Below, piece by piece: positions 22,296-34,374 of a stretch of DNA of 64,000 nt; position 1 is the first letter of the stretch, and each line of letters begins with the position of its first letter. The DNA is from Schistocephalus solidus (Eukaryota > Platyhelminthes > Cestoda > Diphyllobothriidea > Diphyllobothriidae), in assembly GCA_017591395.1 (NCBI GenBank), contig WEDG01007100.1, positions 1-64,000 of the forward strand. Direction: 5' to 3'. Made by a program: the position numbers and the translations under genes. The notes beneath the pieces were generated by a model that was not told the DNA's origin, made no database searches, and saw only the letters and a list, made by a program, of their open reading frames with translations.

Positions 22296-23575
22296 ATACC
22301 CAATCCCAAGTGTGGCACAGAGAGCTGTTCGCTTCATGAAAAATTCACATCACATGCAGAGGGAAAACTGTAACAATGCTGAGGTAAACTGGGAAAGAAA
22401 ACTTTTTTATGTTCAAACAAACCTATAGTCAATGACTAACCCAATGAAACATCACCCGGAATTATCAAACGCGGGTAACAACGATAAGCGATGATGCCCA
22501 TATAAGCATTTAAGAAGTCAAATTTGGCGAAGGCACGCTTCCGATTATTCGTCATTAGGCCTTTACAGTAACATAAGGGAGGGTAGAGTAACAAAAGTTT
22601 AAACATCCAATAAACAGCAGGTTTATGGTAGACAGTTGAGGGGGATCATAGGTCAGGGATTATAGTCTAGTCTTATCATGGGGCAGATGGAGGGGAAGGA
22701 GGTGTCCGACAAGGAGCTAGGTGTCTGCTTCGTCGCTGTAGCGCGATGTGGCAGACGTGAAGATGCTGAGTTCATATTCGACCAGGGGAGCCTCCGGGCA
22801 CTATAAACGCGTTTTGCTAGCTTAAAGTTGGGTTGGTCAACCCTATGGTCATTGCCTCTGCCGTCGCAAGTTTCCGCTGACGCAGGAACTTGGACAGTTT
22901 TGTCGGCACTTTATAGATTACTCGGAATGTTTGGTTGACGTCTACCCGGTGACCGCTGTGAACCAAATGAGCCACAATTGAGCGAGAGATGGACTTTACC
23001 ATGCCTTGATTTGGCCAGGCAAGTGTTTAGCCGGTATTCTGCCGCTTTTTAATCCAGCTGCGATAGATCTGGGTCATCCGTGGGTCCCCCATCATTCCTT
23101 GCGAGCTCGCTGGTAAATAAACCAGTTTAAAAATCGCTGCTTTTAATTTCCTTTAGAAATTAATCGCTAATCTTGCGTAAATCAGTCTACTTGACGGCTT
23201 ATAGGCGTAGACTGAAAGTCGATACGAATATTTGGGCCAACTTCTCTCAGCCACAGCGAGATAACCACGTAATATTCAGTAAACTACCAACAGGTAGCCA
23301 GTAGTATATTTAGGGGGTTGCAGCTGGAATCAGGTACTAGGTAAAAGCCCAGACAAGTGTTTATCCGGTATTTTGCCGGTCTAGTCACTACCTGTTATCT
23401 GCACTGCGGCAGATATCTTCCACCCTTCATAGTCCTTTGGAGAAACATTACCTTAACGCTAGTGATGACAGAATGTAGCGCATAATACTTGCAGTCAAAA
23501 TCTGTTTTATGCAGGCGAAATGCCATTGGAGCGGCAAATTCCCGATCATCCCGTCCTCAACAAATCTTAACGATG

Positions 23576-23900
23576 GGGTACCAACAAAGGCAATGGAGAC
23601 CGGATTAGCCATTTTTGGCTTGTTAGCCGTCATCAGCCAGTCATACCCAATACCAGGTGTGGACCAAGTGGGATTCGAACCCGCGACCTTTGGTTATTGA
23701 GCCACGGGCTCAGGTGATCCACAGGTCCTGAGTGGTGCACACACTGGCTGATAACGGCTAATAAGCCAGAAATCGCCATTCTAAGCTCCCTTGTCTGTGT
23801 CAGTACTCAACCATATGTATATGTTACTAGCCGCTAGATTGAGCCCCAAGGCACAGGGCGACAATCAGGTGCCGTAACTTGATCGGTGAGCACTACTTCA
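23576..23900. repeat. Family R fragments in inverted arrangement
   Basis: A minus-strand head and ribozyme region (23576-23713; core kept at 23630-23636, GAAA lost) adjoins a plus-strand ribozyme remnant (CTGATAA) and tail (23714-23900). Confidence 0.65.
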
Positions 23901-24878
23901 TTACAAATCTTTATTCTTTGGACTGTTTTGGAGTGGCATTGCAAAATTAAAATTACACTGGCGAGCGACGTCTGCGGGATTCTATATTTATATTGCTATT
24001 TAAACACCGAAAATATGCGGGCCAGTTTAAGCTAAGTCATCCTGGGGAGGGTAGGGGACACCAATAAAATTTTAGTCAGTGTCTTTTGATCAGCGTCAGA
24101 GAGGAGGGGAGGACTATTGGCCACCGAGAAAGGGACGGTTGGCTTTGTGGCTTTAGGTCGTAGCAACTGCGGGGCCTGTCAGAGGTTTTTTTAGGCACAC
24201 AGGATCGGGTTGCGTAACCTGAGCGCGGCTGCCTCTGACGTAGCTAAGCGACAAAGCACACGTGACCTTGTAAATCACTCGGAAAGCATTTCTGGTATCT
24301 ACGCGGTGTTCTGTGTCTACCATGTGCGCAAGAATGGAGCTCATCAGAAAATACTGAGTGCAATTTTGAATGTCTATCCGCTCCCTTCCTACCAACGCGA
24401 AATGATCTTGTTTCTGCTTTAAAACATACCTTTCAATTATTTCAACAGCAATATAAAGTTGCAGGCCTAGAGAGCATTTATCAAAAGCAGACTTCGTCGC
24501 ACCAAGTTGTCTTTTGGAGTTTTTATCGTTCGCTTTTCATCCATATAATTTACAGTGATCCTTTATACCATACAGTCAAAAGAGAAACGGCCCGTTTTTC
24601 TGGGCCTTCATCCGCTGAAATAATTAGCAACCAGAGGATCACTTGCTCCTTCGAATTAATGCAACATCATCAACGATCGACCGTCAAACAGGGAAGATCG
24701 TAGGATGTCCTCTCGAGGATGTTTTAACTGCGCCAGAATTGGGCTCGACCGGGTCGAAGATAGTTCAAATCACTTAACGGATCCTCAATACCAGATCATC
24801 AAAAATCTGCTGCCCTCTGTCTAGCCGGGATTTCGCGTACTGCGAGAAAAACAGGACATATAACTAGGCAGATGAATA

Positions 24879-25038
24879 GTGTCGGCAAAGACTGGGGAGA
24901 CTGGAATGGCTATTTGTGGCTTATTAGCCGTCGTCAGCCAGTCATAACCAATCCCAGGTGGTGCACCACCCGAGGATCGAACCCCCACGACCCGTTGATC
25001 GGAAGGCCGGCGCTCTAACCACCGCTCGGACAGTCAAG
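24879..25038 (-). repeat. Family R head with ribozyme region
   Basis: Contains tRNA-like boxes and a ribozyme motif at 24899-24943. Helix I is six perfect Watson-Crick pairs (GACTGG with CCAGTC), core CTGACGA, but GAAA has become CAAA. Confidence 0.7.
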
Positions 25039-25116
25039 TGCCCGTTTGGGAGAGGGCGGGGATAAGATGTAGGCAACATTTCAAAAATGGCCCACGCTGG
25101 AAGGCGGGGAACCTAC

Positions 25117-25368
25117 CTCACAAGCGACATCCTTTAGGTGAAAGTGACGCGCCATGTGCTCCGAAAAGGTAGCGCGGTCCGAGGCCTCGAACTCACAGTA
25201 CTCGCAGGCAAAGGTTGCCTCGCGGTGATGGACAACCGAAATGTGTCGGTCGAGGGACTGCTTCCGGGCATAAGTCAGACTACAGTCTGTGCAGCAGTAG
25301 ACTGCAAGTCCGCCCAACGCGACCTGTGATTTCCGGATACGCGTCCTCACTTTCGCCAACAATTTCAC
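25117..25368 (-). CDS. Zinc-finger gene exon 8
   Basis: This exon has 84 codons, phase 0 at both ends: acceptor tctccatttcag, donor GAG then gtaggttcc. A basic start (KVRTRIRKS) is followed by two complete fingers, C554/C557/H570/H575 and C583/C586/H599/H603 (both C-x2-C-x12-H, with x4 and x3 His spacing). The first Cys of a third finger is C611 in the exon's last codons (VACE). Exon 9 starts FCNHRC and finishes that finger perfectly. The aromatic and hydrophobic positions of classical fingers are partly kept (Y..C, F, L). Confidence 0.9.
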
Positions 25369-25439
25369 CTGAAATGGAGAATACAACCTAGAAGTGTTAG
25401 GGGGCATTGGGGCAGGAAACCTAAGAAGAATTGAGAAGG

Positions 25440-25672
25440 TTATGGAGGAAGAAAAGAAGAGGAGGAAGAGGAGGAGGAGGGGGAGGTTGAGGGGAAGACG
25501 GAGGTTAGGGGGGAGAGGAGGGGAAGGTGGAGGGGGAGGTTAGGGGGAGATTAGGGGAAGGAGTAGGAGGAGGAGGGAGAGGGGAAGTATGAGGGGGAGG
25601 AGGAGTGGGGGGAGGAGGAGGGGGAGGAGGAGGAGGAGGCGGAGGAGGATGAGGAGGAGGCGGAGGTGGAGG
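25440..25672. repeat. Polypurine (GGA)n-rich tract 1
   Basis: G/A-only sequence apart from rare interruptions. It directly precedes an AT-rich family A segment starting ggcaagtgtcgggaac. Confidence 0.9.
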
Positions 25673-25675
25673 AGG

Positions 25676-25975
25676 CAAGTGTCGGGAACCACATTGTTTT
25701 GTAGAAGCACAAAATGAATTCAGCTGTCAGAATTGTTTTCTGCAAATTTATGACGTTTTTGTCACAAAACACAGTAATAAACTTGTTTACAATTTTTCGC
25801 AAAATTTTAGTATATATTCGGCCCCTTTTTTGCGCAGTTGCATTATTAGAACGGCGCGATAAGTAAACGAATAAGGCGAAAACGCTCCAATATACAGCGA
25901 AAGGTGAGTTATTAATTTTCGGCAAAGTTTTTCATTTATTTTAAGGGAAATCAAAAAACAGTAAACATCGAGGAA
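25676..25975 (+). repeat. Family A segment, first copy of a local duplication
   Basis: Nearly identical to 26328-26628; both start right after a GGA tract and contain the same 300 bp. Confidence 0.85.
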
Positions 25976-26327
25976 GAAGAAGAAGAAGAAGAAGAAGAGG
26001 GAGGAGGAGGAGGAGGGAGGAGGAGGAGGAGGGAGGAGGAGGAGGGAGGAGGAGGAGGAGGGAGGAGGAGGGAGGAGGAGGAGGAGGAGGAGGAGGAGGA
26101 GGAGGAGGAGGAGGAGGAGGAGGAGGGAGGAGGAGGAGGAGGAGGAGGAGGAGGAGGAGGAGGAGGAGGGAGGAGGAGGAGGAGGAGGAGGAGGAGGAGG
26201 AGGAGGGAGGAGGAGGGAGGAGGAGGAGGAGGAGGAGGAGGAGGAGGAGGAGGGAGGAGGAGGAGGAGGAGGAGGAGGAGGAGGAGGAGGAGGAGGAGGA
26301 GGAGGAGGAGGAGGAGGAGGAGGAGGA
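25976..26327. repeat. Polypurine (GGA)n tract 2
   Basis: About 350 bp of GAA and GGA. Frames of up to 181 codons on the minus strand are Pro/Ser/Leu homopolymer artefacts. Confidence 0.95.
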
Positions 26328-27600
26328 GGCAAGTGTCGGGAACCACATTGTTTTGTAGAAGCACGAAATGAATTCAGCTGTCAAAATTGTTTTCTGCAAG
26401 TTTATGACGTTTTAGTCACAAAACACAGTTATTAACTTGTTTACTATTTTTCGCAAAATTTTAGTATATATTCAGCCCCTTTTTTGCGCAGTTGCAATAT
26501 TAGAACGGCGCGATAAGTAAACCAATAAAGGCGAAAACGCTCCAATATACAGCGAAAGGTGAGTTATTAATTTTCGGCAAAGTTTTTCATTTATTTTCAG
26601 GGAAATCAAAAAACAGTAAACATCGACATTTCTACCTTCGAAAAAGGTGCGTACATATTCGTCAGCTTAAGATCTAAGTAATGAGCTTTTTAATGAGAGA
26701 TCTATTTCTAAACAGTTTCTAATTGATCCTAGGCGTAGTAATTGCTAAATTTCGTTGTGGATTTTAATTTTTCTTGGCAACCAGCTTTTATGTTTGGAAT
26801 AATCTACAAATATGACGCAAGCGACCATCTACATTTAAAAAAATATCCAAAAGCTCACTACCTCAGTAAATGCTTTCAAGAAATATCTTATTTTGAAGGT
26901 TTTCATGAACACATAGAAGAAAACAGAACATAGAACCGATTCGCTTGAAAACCCTGAAAACCGTGAACTATTCACCGGTGTTTCAAAGACGATCTGACAC
27001 TAATTGTAATCCAATATCAAAAAATATCAATAAAGAAATTTGGTAAAAGGACAAATAGTATATTTCAACTAAAAATTATACTTACATTTATTAGTCACAA
27101 TTAGAGCGATGTAGCGCGTCTTCGAAATATGCCACCTTTTAAAAAAATTGTATTTCTAAACGAAGTTATATTACTTTTTTATTTCCTTTAAGTTTAAAAT
27201 TCACATAGAGATGTCCATTATTATTTCAAAGCTACGGGACATGCGTAGGTGTCAGTTTGCGACTGATTATAAATCATTCAAGAATTTTGGCACGTTGCGC
27301 GAAATAGGTCACTCACTTTAGAACAACACAGAATGTTTTTAGCATATTTCCCATTTAATATATCTGAATTTGTAGGGCATCGAAAATCAACACGAAAAAA
27401 ATAGACTACTTAAGTCATCATTCTTAAGGGTGTTGTTCGTGCAGAGGGCCGGAAATCTAATTCAAAAACCAACATTCTAAAATAGCTGGAAATGATGCTG
27501 CATGAAAAGTCAATCCTACAACACCACCACCACCTAAGCAACCCCTTCTAATCAAAAACACATTTCAGAATTTCGATTGAAAGAGATATGGTCCATCTAG
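26328..27600 (+). repeat. AT-rich repeat family A copy
   Basis: Second member of the local duplication, continuing into the family's 3' part. 26785-26936 is almost identical to 3114-3258. Confidence 0.75.
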
Positions 27601-27942
27601 TGCATAACGATAGGTTTCAAATTAACCCCAGACAAATGAATCTGATATTCCACAGTTGGAGCAGTTGTCTGTTTTATCTAGCCAACCACCAGGTTCATGA
27701 CTTCCAACTGCTTTCTAGCCATTTAATTAGACTGAAATCCTGTAAGTCGTCTTAATGTATCACAACAGGAGCTGGATGTTTGGACACGTTAACCGGAAAA
27801 AAGAGCAGATTTTCCTCTGACAGTTATCAACGAGTACAAAGAAAAACCAGGTCAGTTGGGCAACCACGGCACGAGATTTGAAGCTGGTTTCCTTCTCATT
27901 GCGCAACCGCCAATGGGTGATGCAGATCGGAATTCCAGGACG

Positions 27943-27980
27943 AAGAAGATGGGTTCTAGCTGGAATCCGAAACATTAGGC
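27943..27980 (+). ncRNA. Hammerhead-like motif, ACAT type (degenerate)
   Basis: AAGAAGA (27943-27949, first two core bases changed), GGGTTC pairing to GAATCC, GAAA (27969-27972) and ACAT. Same ground plan as 4530-4563 and 5811-5850, followed as at 5811 by an aataaa-like stretch. Confidence 0.4.
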
Positions 27981-29838
27981 GAATAAATTTCTCGTCTCGG
28001 CGATCGCGTTCACTTCTCACCAAAAAGGCCCGTCCGAAAAAGTCATTCTACTGCGACTTTTTTCCAATCATTAAAAAAAACATTTATTCGCCATACAAAA
28101 ACGTCCAGGCGGGAGCCAAACCGAACAATGCGAACGGTGCGACGGCGTTCTTTTGGGATAAGCTTCTAATGACAAAATGTTGCTCGTTGGGTCACCTAAA
28201 GTGTCTGCTTTAGCAAGATAATGCGTCATCGGGTAGTTACCACGGCAAATACGCGATACACGCCGATTTGAGTTTTTTTTAAGTTCAGAAACCGATCACC
28301 ACGCATGCTACAGGCTGCAATTTTTGTCCTTAAAAAAACCAATACTGGGGATCGCCTCTGTTAGGATACGTTGCATGGAGATGCGGCTGATCTCGCGTCT
28401 TTTTTGTGTGAGCGGTAAATGTACAACAGCCCTTCATGTGCTGCTTCTTGTGATCAACACAACATTGCACAGATGCGGCCATCGAATTGTGGTAGCGTTA
28501 CAAGAGCGGTATCTCCATTGAAAAAAGTTACAAAGAGGAAGTAATCTTTCTACATTTTTGACAGATTCGCTTTCTCGAGAACTGCCATCGTCGAGAGCAA
28601 TCTCCCAGTGCACTCGGCTGTGTTAAGCCCTCAGAAAAAAATGAGAACAGTAATAAACAGTTGACCTGAGCTAGGCGTGGCAGTATTGCGAAACGAATTT
28701 AGTAGCGGGGAGACAGGGAGAGCTATGTGAACTCTGTGGGACAAACCTGCGCAGGTGGGGGGATGCTGACTGTTTCCGTAAAAATGTGTGCATTTTGTGC
28801 ACCAAAATGAATATGGAGACGTGACCGGAGCCTAGTAAAATCAATAAACCGAAGGGTTTCAGTCAACATATGCATCCCGTCAGGTATTCCTAGTTGGTCT
28901 TTTGAGCTCTGAAGGGGGGCATTAGAGACGGTTACGGATGCTTTGCAAGAATGTCCCTTCCCTCACTTATCCTTCTCCAATTTTTTTAAGTTACTAATTT
29001 TACTGATTAGCTTACTAAGTTACAAAATCACTGACCTTGCATTTTTGCGTCAATTTGTCTCTAAGAATTCAAATTTCTTGTATTCCCTCATTCGTTGTTT
29101 ATGTTATGCAGTGGCAGGATGCAGCTGATGAGCTGTGACGCAATTTTTGGTTCAATTATTCCTGCTCCAGCCAACCTTTTAAAGTCGGGTTCGTTCAAAG
29201 TAAACATGAGAAGATAACCAAAAACCGAGAATTATTCCGTTACGCTTTTACTTAAGATGGCATCTTAAAATCATTCATCCTCTTCAATATACTGTCTATT
29301 AGATCAAATGCACCTGTTCCAACATATTTTCCACAATTCGAAACATTTGCTTAAATTCTTCTCCAGTGATTTTTTCTTGACTTCGTCTACTTTTTGAAAA
29401 CGTGTAACCTTAAGCTTTTCTTCATTACCGGGAAAAAGTAGTCTTAGGAGGCTAGGTCGAAGGATAAAGAGCGAGAGAAACGGTTTTTATGCCATTTTTC
29501 GGCAGGAAATGGTTGACTTTGAACGCTGTGTGGGCAGGCGCGTTGATCTGATGAAGAAGCCCCCCCCCTCCCCCGATCGCAATAATTCATGCCATTTTTT
29601 CCCTTTGCCTCACGCGATTGCTTCAGCACTTGCAGATAGTAATGTCGGTTAATTGTTGTGCCATGAGGAGCAAAGTCAACATGAAAGACTCCTTTGATGC
29701 CCAAAAAGACAAACTATCATAGACTTGAAATCTCAGTTCCCTGCCATGGGTTTTTGGTCTGACCGATGAAGCTATATGCCACTGGCTGGACCTGGTGCCT
29801 TTTTAATATCATGTCACGACTTTTGCTAAAAATTACAT

Positions 29839-30144
29839 TACCGACAAAAACTAGGCAGACCGGAACGGCCATGTCTGGCTTATTATTAGCCGGCATCAGG
29901 TAGCCATATGCAAACCCAGGTGGTACCCCACACGAGCATCGAACCCAGCAAGCTGCTGATCAGAAGTCCAACGATCTAACCACTGAGCCGCAGACTCACG
30001 GTCTTGCCGGTTTTGGTCGGCAATATTCCACTATTTTCATTCTGGCTGTAGTACTGGCCACTGTGTGGCTTCTGGCGGGCCTCTTGAGTGAGCCCCGAGG
30101 TACAAGGGCAGGAGTAAGTCCTGCAAACAATCGATGAGCACCGG
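29839..30144. repeat. Family R copy in inverted arrangement
   Basis: A minus-strand head and ribozyme remnant (29839-30035) is joined to a plus-strand tail (30036-30144, gtgagccccgaggtacaagg). Confidence 0.65.
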
Positions 30145-30383
30145 TCTAAAATTGTTTTGACAAAAAAGCAGGATCAGTTTGTGTCTGTTATTTCCAGTTC
30201 AGACAAGTATACACGCACTCAGACGGTTATGCCTTTGGTCATCGGAAAACGGCCATGAAACCAACTTTGTCGCGACACGTCTCATGTTCAAATCTTCGCT
30301 TAGGATTATTTGGCAGGAACTCCAGACAACTTCGGTTAGTTCCCCTAATTGGTCGATTGTTCTCCGAAGGTCAAACATGGTGG

Positions 30384-30670
30384 CAGAAGGTACTTCTTGA
30401 ACCTTTTTTTTTCGGATGCTGAGGACGGACCGAACGAGGTTCCCTCTTCAAGTGACATTCGGTCATTTATGAACCACCAGGCATACAACCTGTAAATACT
30501 TGTCTGTCTCTAGGGCTTCCTCCTCATAAGCTTGTCGAAGCATTGACAATTTTTGCAGCTATTTTCTTTAACAAGAAACAGAATTTGATGTTAGCGCGTT
30601 GCTCCTTGAAGTCCATCTTCGAAAAATCGCCGACACGTTGGGAAGGGGGGGGGAGTAAAACAATCCCTCT
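30384..30670. repeat. Dispersed block shared with 38963-39275
   Basis: About 290 bp, close to 90% identical (landmarks ggatgctgagg, ccaccaggc.tacaacctgt, aaatcgccgaca). A further shared piece upstream (29500-29550 with 38920-38965) suggests one repeat interrupted here by other insertions. Confidence 0.7.
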
Positions 30671-30694
30671 GTCCGCTGCGATGGTCTTTCATTA

Positions 30695-32935
30695 ACGCTA
30701 TGATAATCACAGAGGCATCTCGTTGCTCAACATCGCCGGGAAGATCTTCATCCGCATCCTTCTTAATCGTCTGAACGGTCACCTAGAGTAGGGCCTGCTC
30801 CCGGAAAACCAATGTGACTTCCGCCGACAACGCGGAGAAAACGACATGATCTTTGCCGCCCGCCAGCTCCAAGAGAAGTGCCAGGAGATGCGAACTCACC
30901 TTAACAGTAACTTCTTGGATCTAACGAAAACACGGTGAATCGAAACGGTCTATGGAAAGTCATGCAGAAATTTGGCTGTCCTGGGCGGTTCACGCATATG
31001 GTGCGTAAGCTTCACGACGGGATGACGGCGCGCGTCACTGACAACGGGATGGTATCCGAAGCATTCGCAGTGACCAACGGAGTAAAAGCAGGGCTGCGTA
31101 CTGGCCCCCATCCTCTTCAGTCGAATGTTCTCGGCTATGCTGACGGAAGCCTACCGTGATGAGCAGCCTGGTATCCGCATCGCCTACAGAACTGACGGGC
31201 ACCTTCGCAAAAATCGGCGGATGCGGGCTACAACGCATGTGTCTACGACTACAGTCCATGACTTGCTCTTCCCGGACGACTGCGCCCTTAACACGATGAC
31301 GGAGGAGGACATGCAAAGGAGTATGGACCTCTTCGCAACAGGCTGCGCCGATTTTGGATTAACAATCAGTACAGCCAAAACGGTTGGCATGCACCAGCCG
31401 CCACCCAGCGCGGCATAAAATGCTCCGCAAATCAAAGTCAACGGTGCTCAACTCAAACATGTGGAAACCTTCGCTTATCTAGGAAGCACGCTTTCGTGCA
31501 ACATGAGAATCAATGACGAGGTTGCCCAACGGATCTCCAAAGCCAGTCAGGCCTTCGGTCGACTGCATGCCTCCGTGTGGAATCTCCACGGTATTCACCT
31601 GAACACCAAACTGAAGATTTACAAGGCCATCGTCTTGACGACACGCCTTCACGGAGCGGAGACCTGGACTGTCTACTCGAAACAAGCCAGGAAGCTGAAT
31701 CATTTCCATCTCAGCTGCCTCCGCAGAATACTGAAGCTGAGATGGCAAGACAACAGCTGAGGCAAGGGCAACTGCGATGGAGCGGCCATCTGGTAAGAAT
31801 GGACGACGAGCGACTACCCAAACGACTTTTCTACGGAGATGTCGCTACGCGTGCTCGCCGACAGGGAGGTCAAAAATGACGCTACAAGGACACTTTTAAG
31901 AAATATCAGAAGCAACTGCAAATCAACCCGGCGACCTGAGAGGACCTCGCCCAGGATAAACGGGCATAGAGAAGATCCGTGAAGACTGGTTCAGCAATCT
32001 ATGAGGCCAACCGGATCACCACCCCCAAGGCCAAAAGATAGGCACGAAAGTCACCAGCGCCGTGGACCAACACCGTCGATTCCCAGGCCCTTCCAATATG
32101 CCGTGCTGCCAACGCATCTTCGCGCGCGATTCGGCCTGGTCGGACATCTTCCGATGCAATGAACCAACAACCCGTCAATTCCAACCTCTACGTTAAATTC
32201 TGCCAACCCTCCTTCAGACTCCCCCACCCTCAATCCTGGCATCAATTCCATAATTCCAACCATCATAGAGACCACATTCCAATACTCCACGCCTGTTATC
32301 CCCACCACCGCAGCCACCACCACCTTCGCCTTCACTATCACCACCACCACCAGCGATGGGGATACTCTCCTAAACTGTCCTAAATGCGACCGCACATTCA
32401 CCTCACGCATTGGCCTCGTCGGTCACTCGCGAATCCACCGCATAGAGACTGGTGAACCAGTAGCTGGAGCATCAACACACAGCAGAGATCGCCGCCTCCA
32501 TCGCCCTCACTGTCCTTTGCGCATTCACTCATCGCGTGGGCCTATTTGGTTACATGCGCATCCATGACAGCAGAATTTACCACAATGCCGACAACACTGA
32601 TACCCCAGGCCCACCCTTCACCCCTGCTATTCTTACCACCACAGCCACTCCCACTACCATACATGACATCACCCCAGCCTCTCCCAATTTCTCCTGCCCA
32701 CACTGCGTCCGCAACTTCAACTCACGCATAGGCCTGGTCTGTCACCTGAGAATCCATCGCACGGAGGATGGTGAACCAGTGCTTGGGGCTCCGATATACA
32801 GTCATCACGCCCGCCTCCACTGCCCTCACTGCTCCCGCACATTTACACACAGCATGGGCCTATTAGGACTTATGCGCCTCCACGACAACCTGCGGTAAAC
32901 CACCGGAGGATAAGCCACATCACCGCACACTACCT
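30695..32935 (+). mobile_element. RTE-type LINE with C2H2 zinc-finger tail, degenerate
   Basis: Fragments in order along the plus strand: HRGISLLNIAGKIFIRILLN (RT start, about 30700), ENQCDFRRQRGENDMIF, GLWKVMQKFGCPGRFTHMV (about 30945), VHDLLFPDDCALNTMTEED (about 31255, the catalytic F/Y-x-DD box with Pro in place of Ala), [20 protein letters not shown] (31467), [11 protein letters not shown] and RMDDERLPKRLFYGDV. Downstream, in changing frames, comes a Thr-rich spacer and C2H2 fingers (CPKCDRTFTSRIGLVGH near 32380; CPHCVRNFNSRIGLVCH near 32695; CPHCSRTFTHSMGLLG near 32820) ending in a stop at 32898. Frameshifts and stops are numerous, so it is dead. From memory, tapeworm RTE proteins of this kind carry the fingers in the same ORF as the RT. 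The 5' endonuclease is absent. Confidence 0.82.
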
Positions 32936-32989
32936 ACACGAATACCTAGACAACACCCTCACAATCATTACACTGTTTCTGATAAAATC

Positions 32990-33900
32990 ATCGGACTACG
33001 ACATTCGAACTGTCGTGTGTGTGTGTGTGCGCCCTCTCCCATCTCCGGTCTTCTTGACTGTGTCATGAGACCCGGCTCAGGTGGGGGGGGAGAAGAGAGT
33101 GCGGTAACGTTAAGTGCCGCGGTTGGAAGGTTGCCAACAGACAATTACACTCAGACCTCGCAGTTAGTCCAATGTGTGTTGTGTGGAGTGGCTGACTGTT
33201 GGTCTGAGAGTCAGGCTGCGATGGCTCCTTCTTAACGTGACCTCTGGCTATCTCACACATGTGAGATGTAAGCCGTTCAACCCCCTGTTGTGTGAAATCC
33301 TGGTGCTTGTGTTTGGGGGGCCAGGTCGTGTACGTAGTACACATAGACGAGGTCACCAGCAGCTGCGCCCGCTTCCGCATCAGATAACTGACCGGCTCGG
33401 ACAGTGGTCTGATTGTGGGGGTGGGGGAGAAAGTGAGGTCGAGAGCTCAGCGCATGTTCCTCACTATAAACAATCTGACGCGCTTGAAACTATCACGGTG
33501 CGCTAAAAGCCGTGGCTTGGAAGGTTGCTAACTGACGGGATAACTCGGACCGCGTGGTCAGCCCAATGTGTGTTTTGTGTGGAGTGGCTGACTGGCGGAC
33601 TGAGAGTCAGGTTGCAATGGCTCCTTCTTAATGTAACCTTTATGGCACTCCCACTCCGTGGGATCCGAGCCAGGTGTGGTGGCACGCTCATGGGCGGCTC
33701 CGGCCGCGCCAGCCACCTGCGCCCTCTCCCATCTCCGGTCTTCTTGACTCTGTCTTGACACCGGGCTCAGGTCGGGGAGGAGGAGAGAGTGTGGTAGCAG
33801 CAGCGCAAGTCACCGTCCCTGCACCACCTGGTGTGGAGCATACGGTGGACCTCATCAAAATCGACAGTCGAACTGTCGTGTGTGTGCGCTGGTTACTTTT
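32990..33900. repeat. GC-rich repeat family C
   Basis: Contains two copies each of ccatctccggtcttcttgac (33038 and 33730) and gactgagagtcagg.tgc-type units (33200 and 33600). Related units lie at 37930-38300, 48090-48250 and 48960-49770. It follows the RTE C2H2 tail in both places, so it may be its 3' UTR or a preferred target. Confidence 0.6.
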
Positions 33901-34374
33901 GAGGAAGTAACAAGGTGTTCCCAAGCTATCTTGGTGTCAGGAAGGAGATACCATAGATTCTGGATGACTTTTCAACACCGGCGTGCCTTTTACGTGCATC
34001 GGTAGTGTAAGATGATGAGTGGGCACGAAATAGTCTAGGGACAATTCATCCTCGTCCACTGGGTACCCCGTCATATGCTGGGCCACGGGAGACAAGGGCG
34101 GCCATTGCTGGCTTCCACCATTAAAAGTAAATCTTATGGATGGTGGGCAACGGTGTTCGGGTCGGTTTCATCTGCTTCTTGGCCGAACGCCAAGAAACAC
34201 CTGCGAGGGCTCATCATAGCGTTTGGGAAAAACAATCACTAACAGCAGGGTACTTGATATGCCCGAGTAAGACAGCTGCGCCTTGGGGGGTAGTAGGGGG
34301 GTGGGAAGGCAAGAAAACGGATAAAAATGGAGAGTACAACAGCCAAAAAAAACAGAGTTTCACGTAAATGTTAC

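Larger units (their letters stand above)
21812..22319 (-). repeat. Direct tandem of family R units (303 bp period)
   Basis: A complete unit (21812-22114) is followed by a second that stops after the ribozyme region (22115-22319, broken at tgtggcac before the B box). The first 200 bp of the two units are practically identical, so the duplication is recent. Ribozyme cores are 303 bp apart. In the complete unit the B box (gggattcgaacccgcgacc on the plus strand) and A box region (ctaccatttgagccacgggc) give a good tRNA-like head. Confidence 0.85.
21045..25116 (-). other. Intron 8
   Basis: This 4.1 kb intron contains a Penelope-like GIY-YIG fragment (21128-21769), an (AT)n tract, a tandem pair of short repeats (21812-22319) and further short-repeat remnants (23576-23900 and 24879-25038). 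22320-23570 and 23900-24880 contain nothing I recognise; short phrases there recur within the stretch (the cluster around 22817-23030, 23340-23400 and 24150-24350), suggesting another old repeat. Confidence 0.55.
25369..34374 (-). other. Intron 7
   Basis: This 9.0 kb intron holds polypurine (GGA)n tracts with a duplicated AT-rich repeat (25440-27600), a ribozyme-like 3' end (27943-27980), a short repeat in inverted arrangement (29839-30144), a dispersed block (30384-30670), an RTE LINE with C2H2 tail (30695-32935) and GC-rich repeats (32990-33900). 28020-29440 and 33910-34370 are unassigned. Confidence 0.6.

Noticed and set aside
25787..26399. Pro/Ser/Leu-rich frames up to 181 codons
   Set aside because: Homopolymer frames of the (GGA)n tract.
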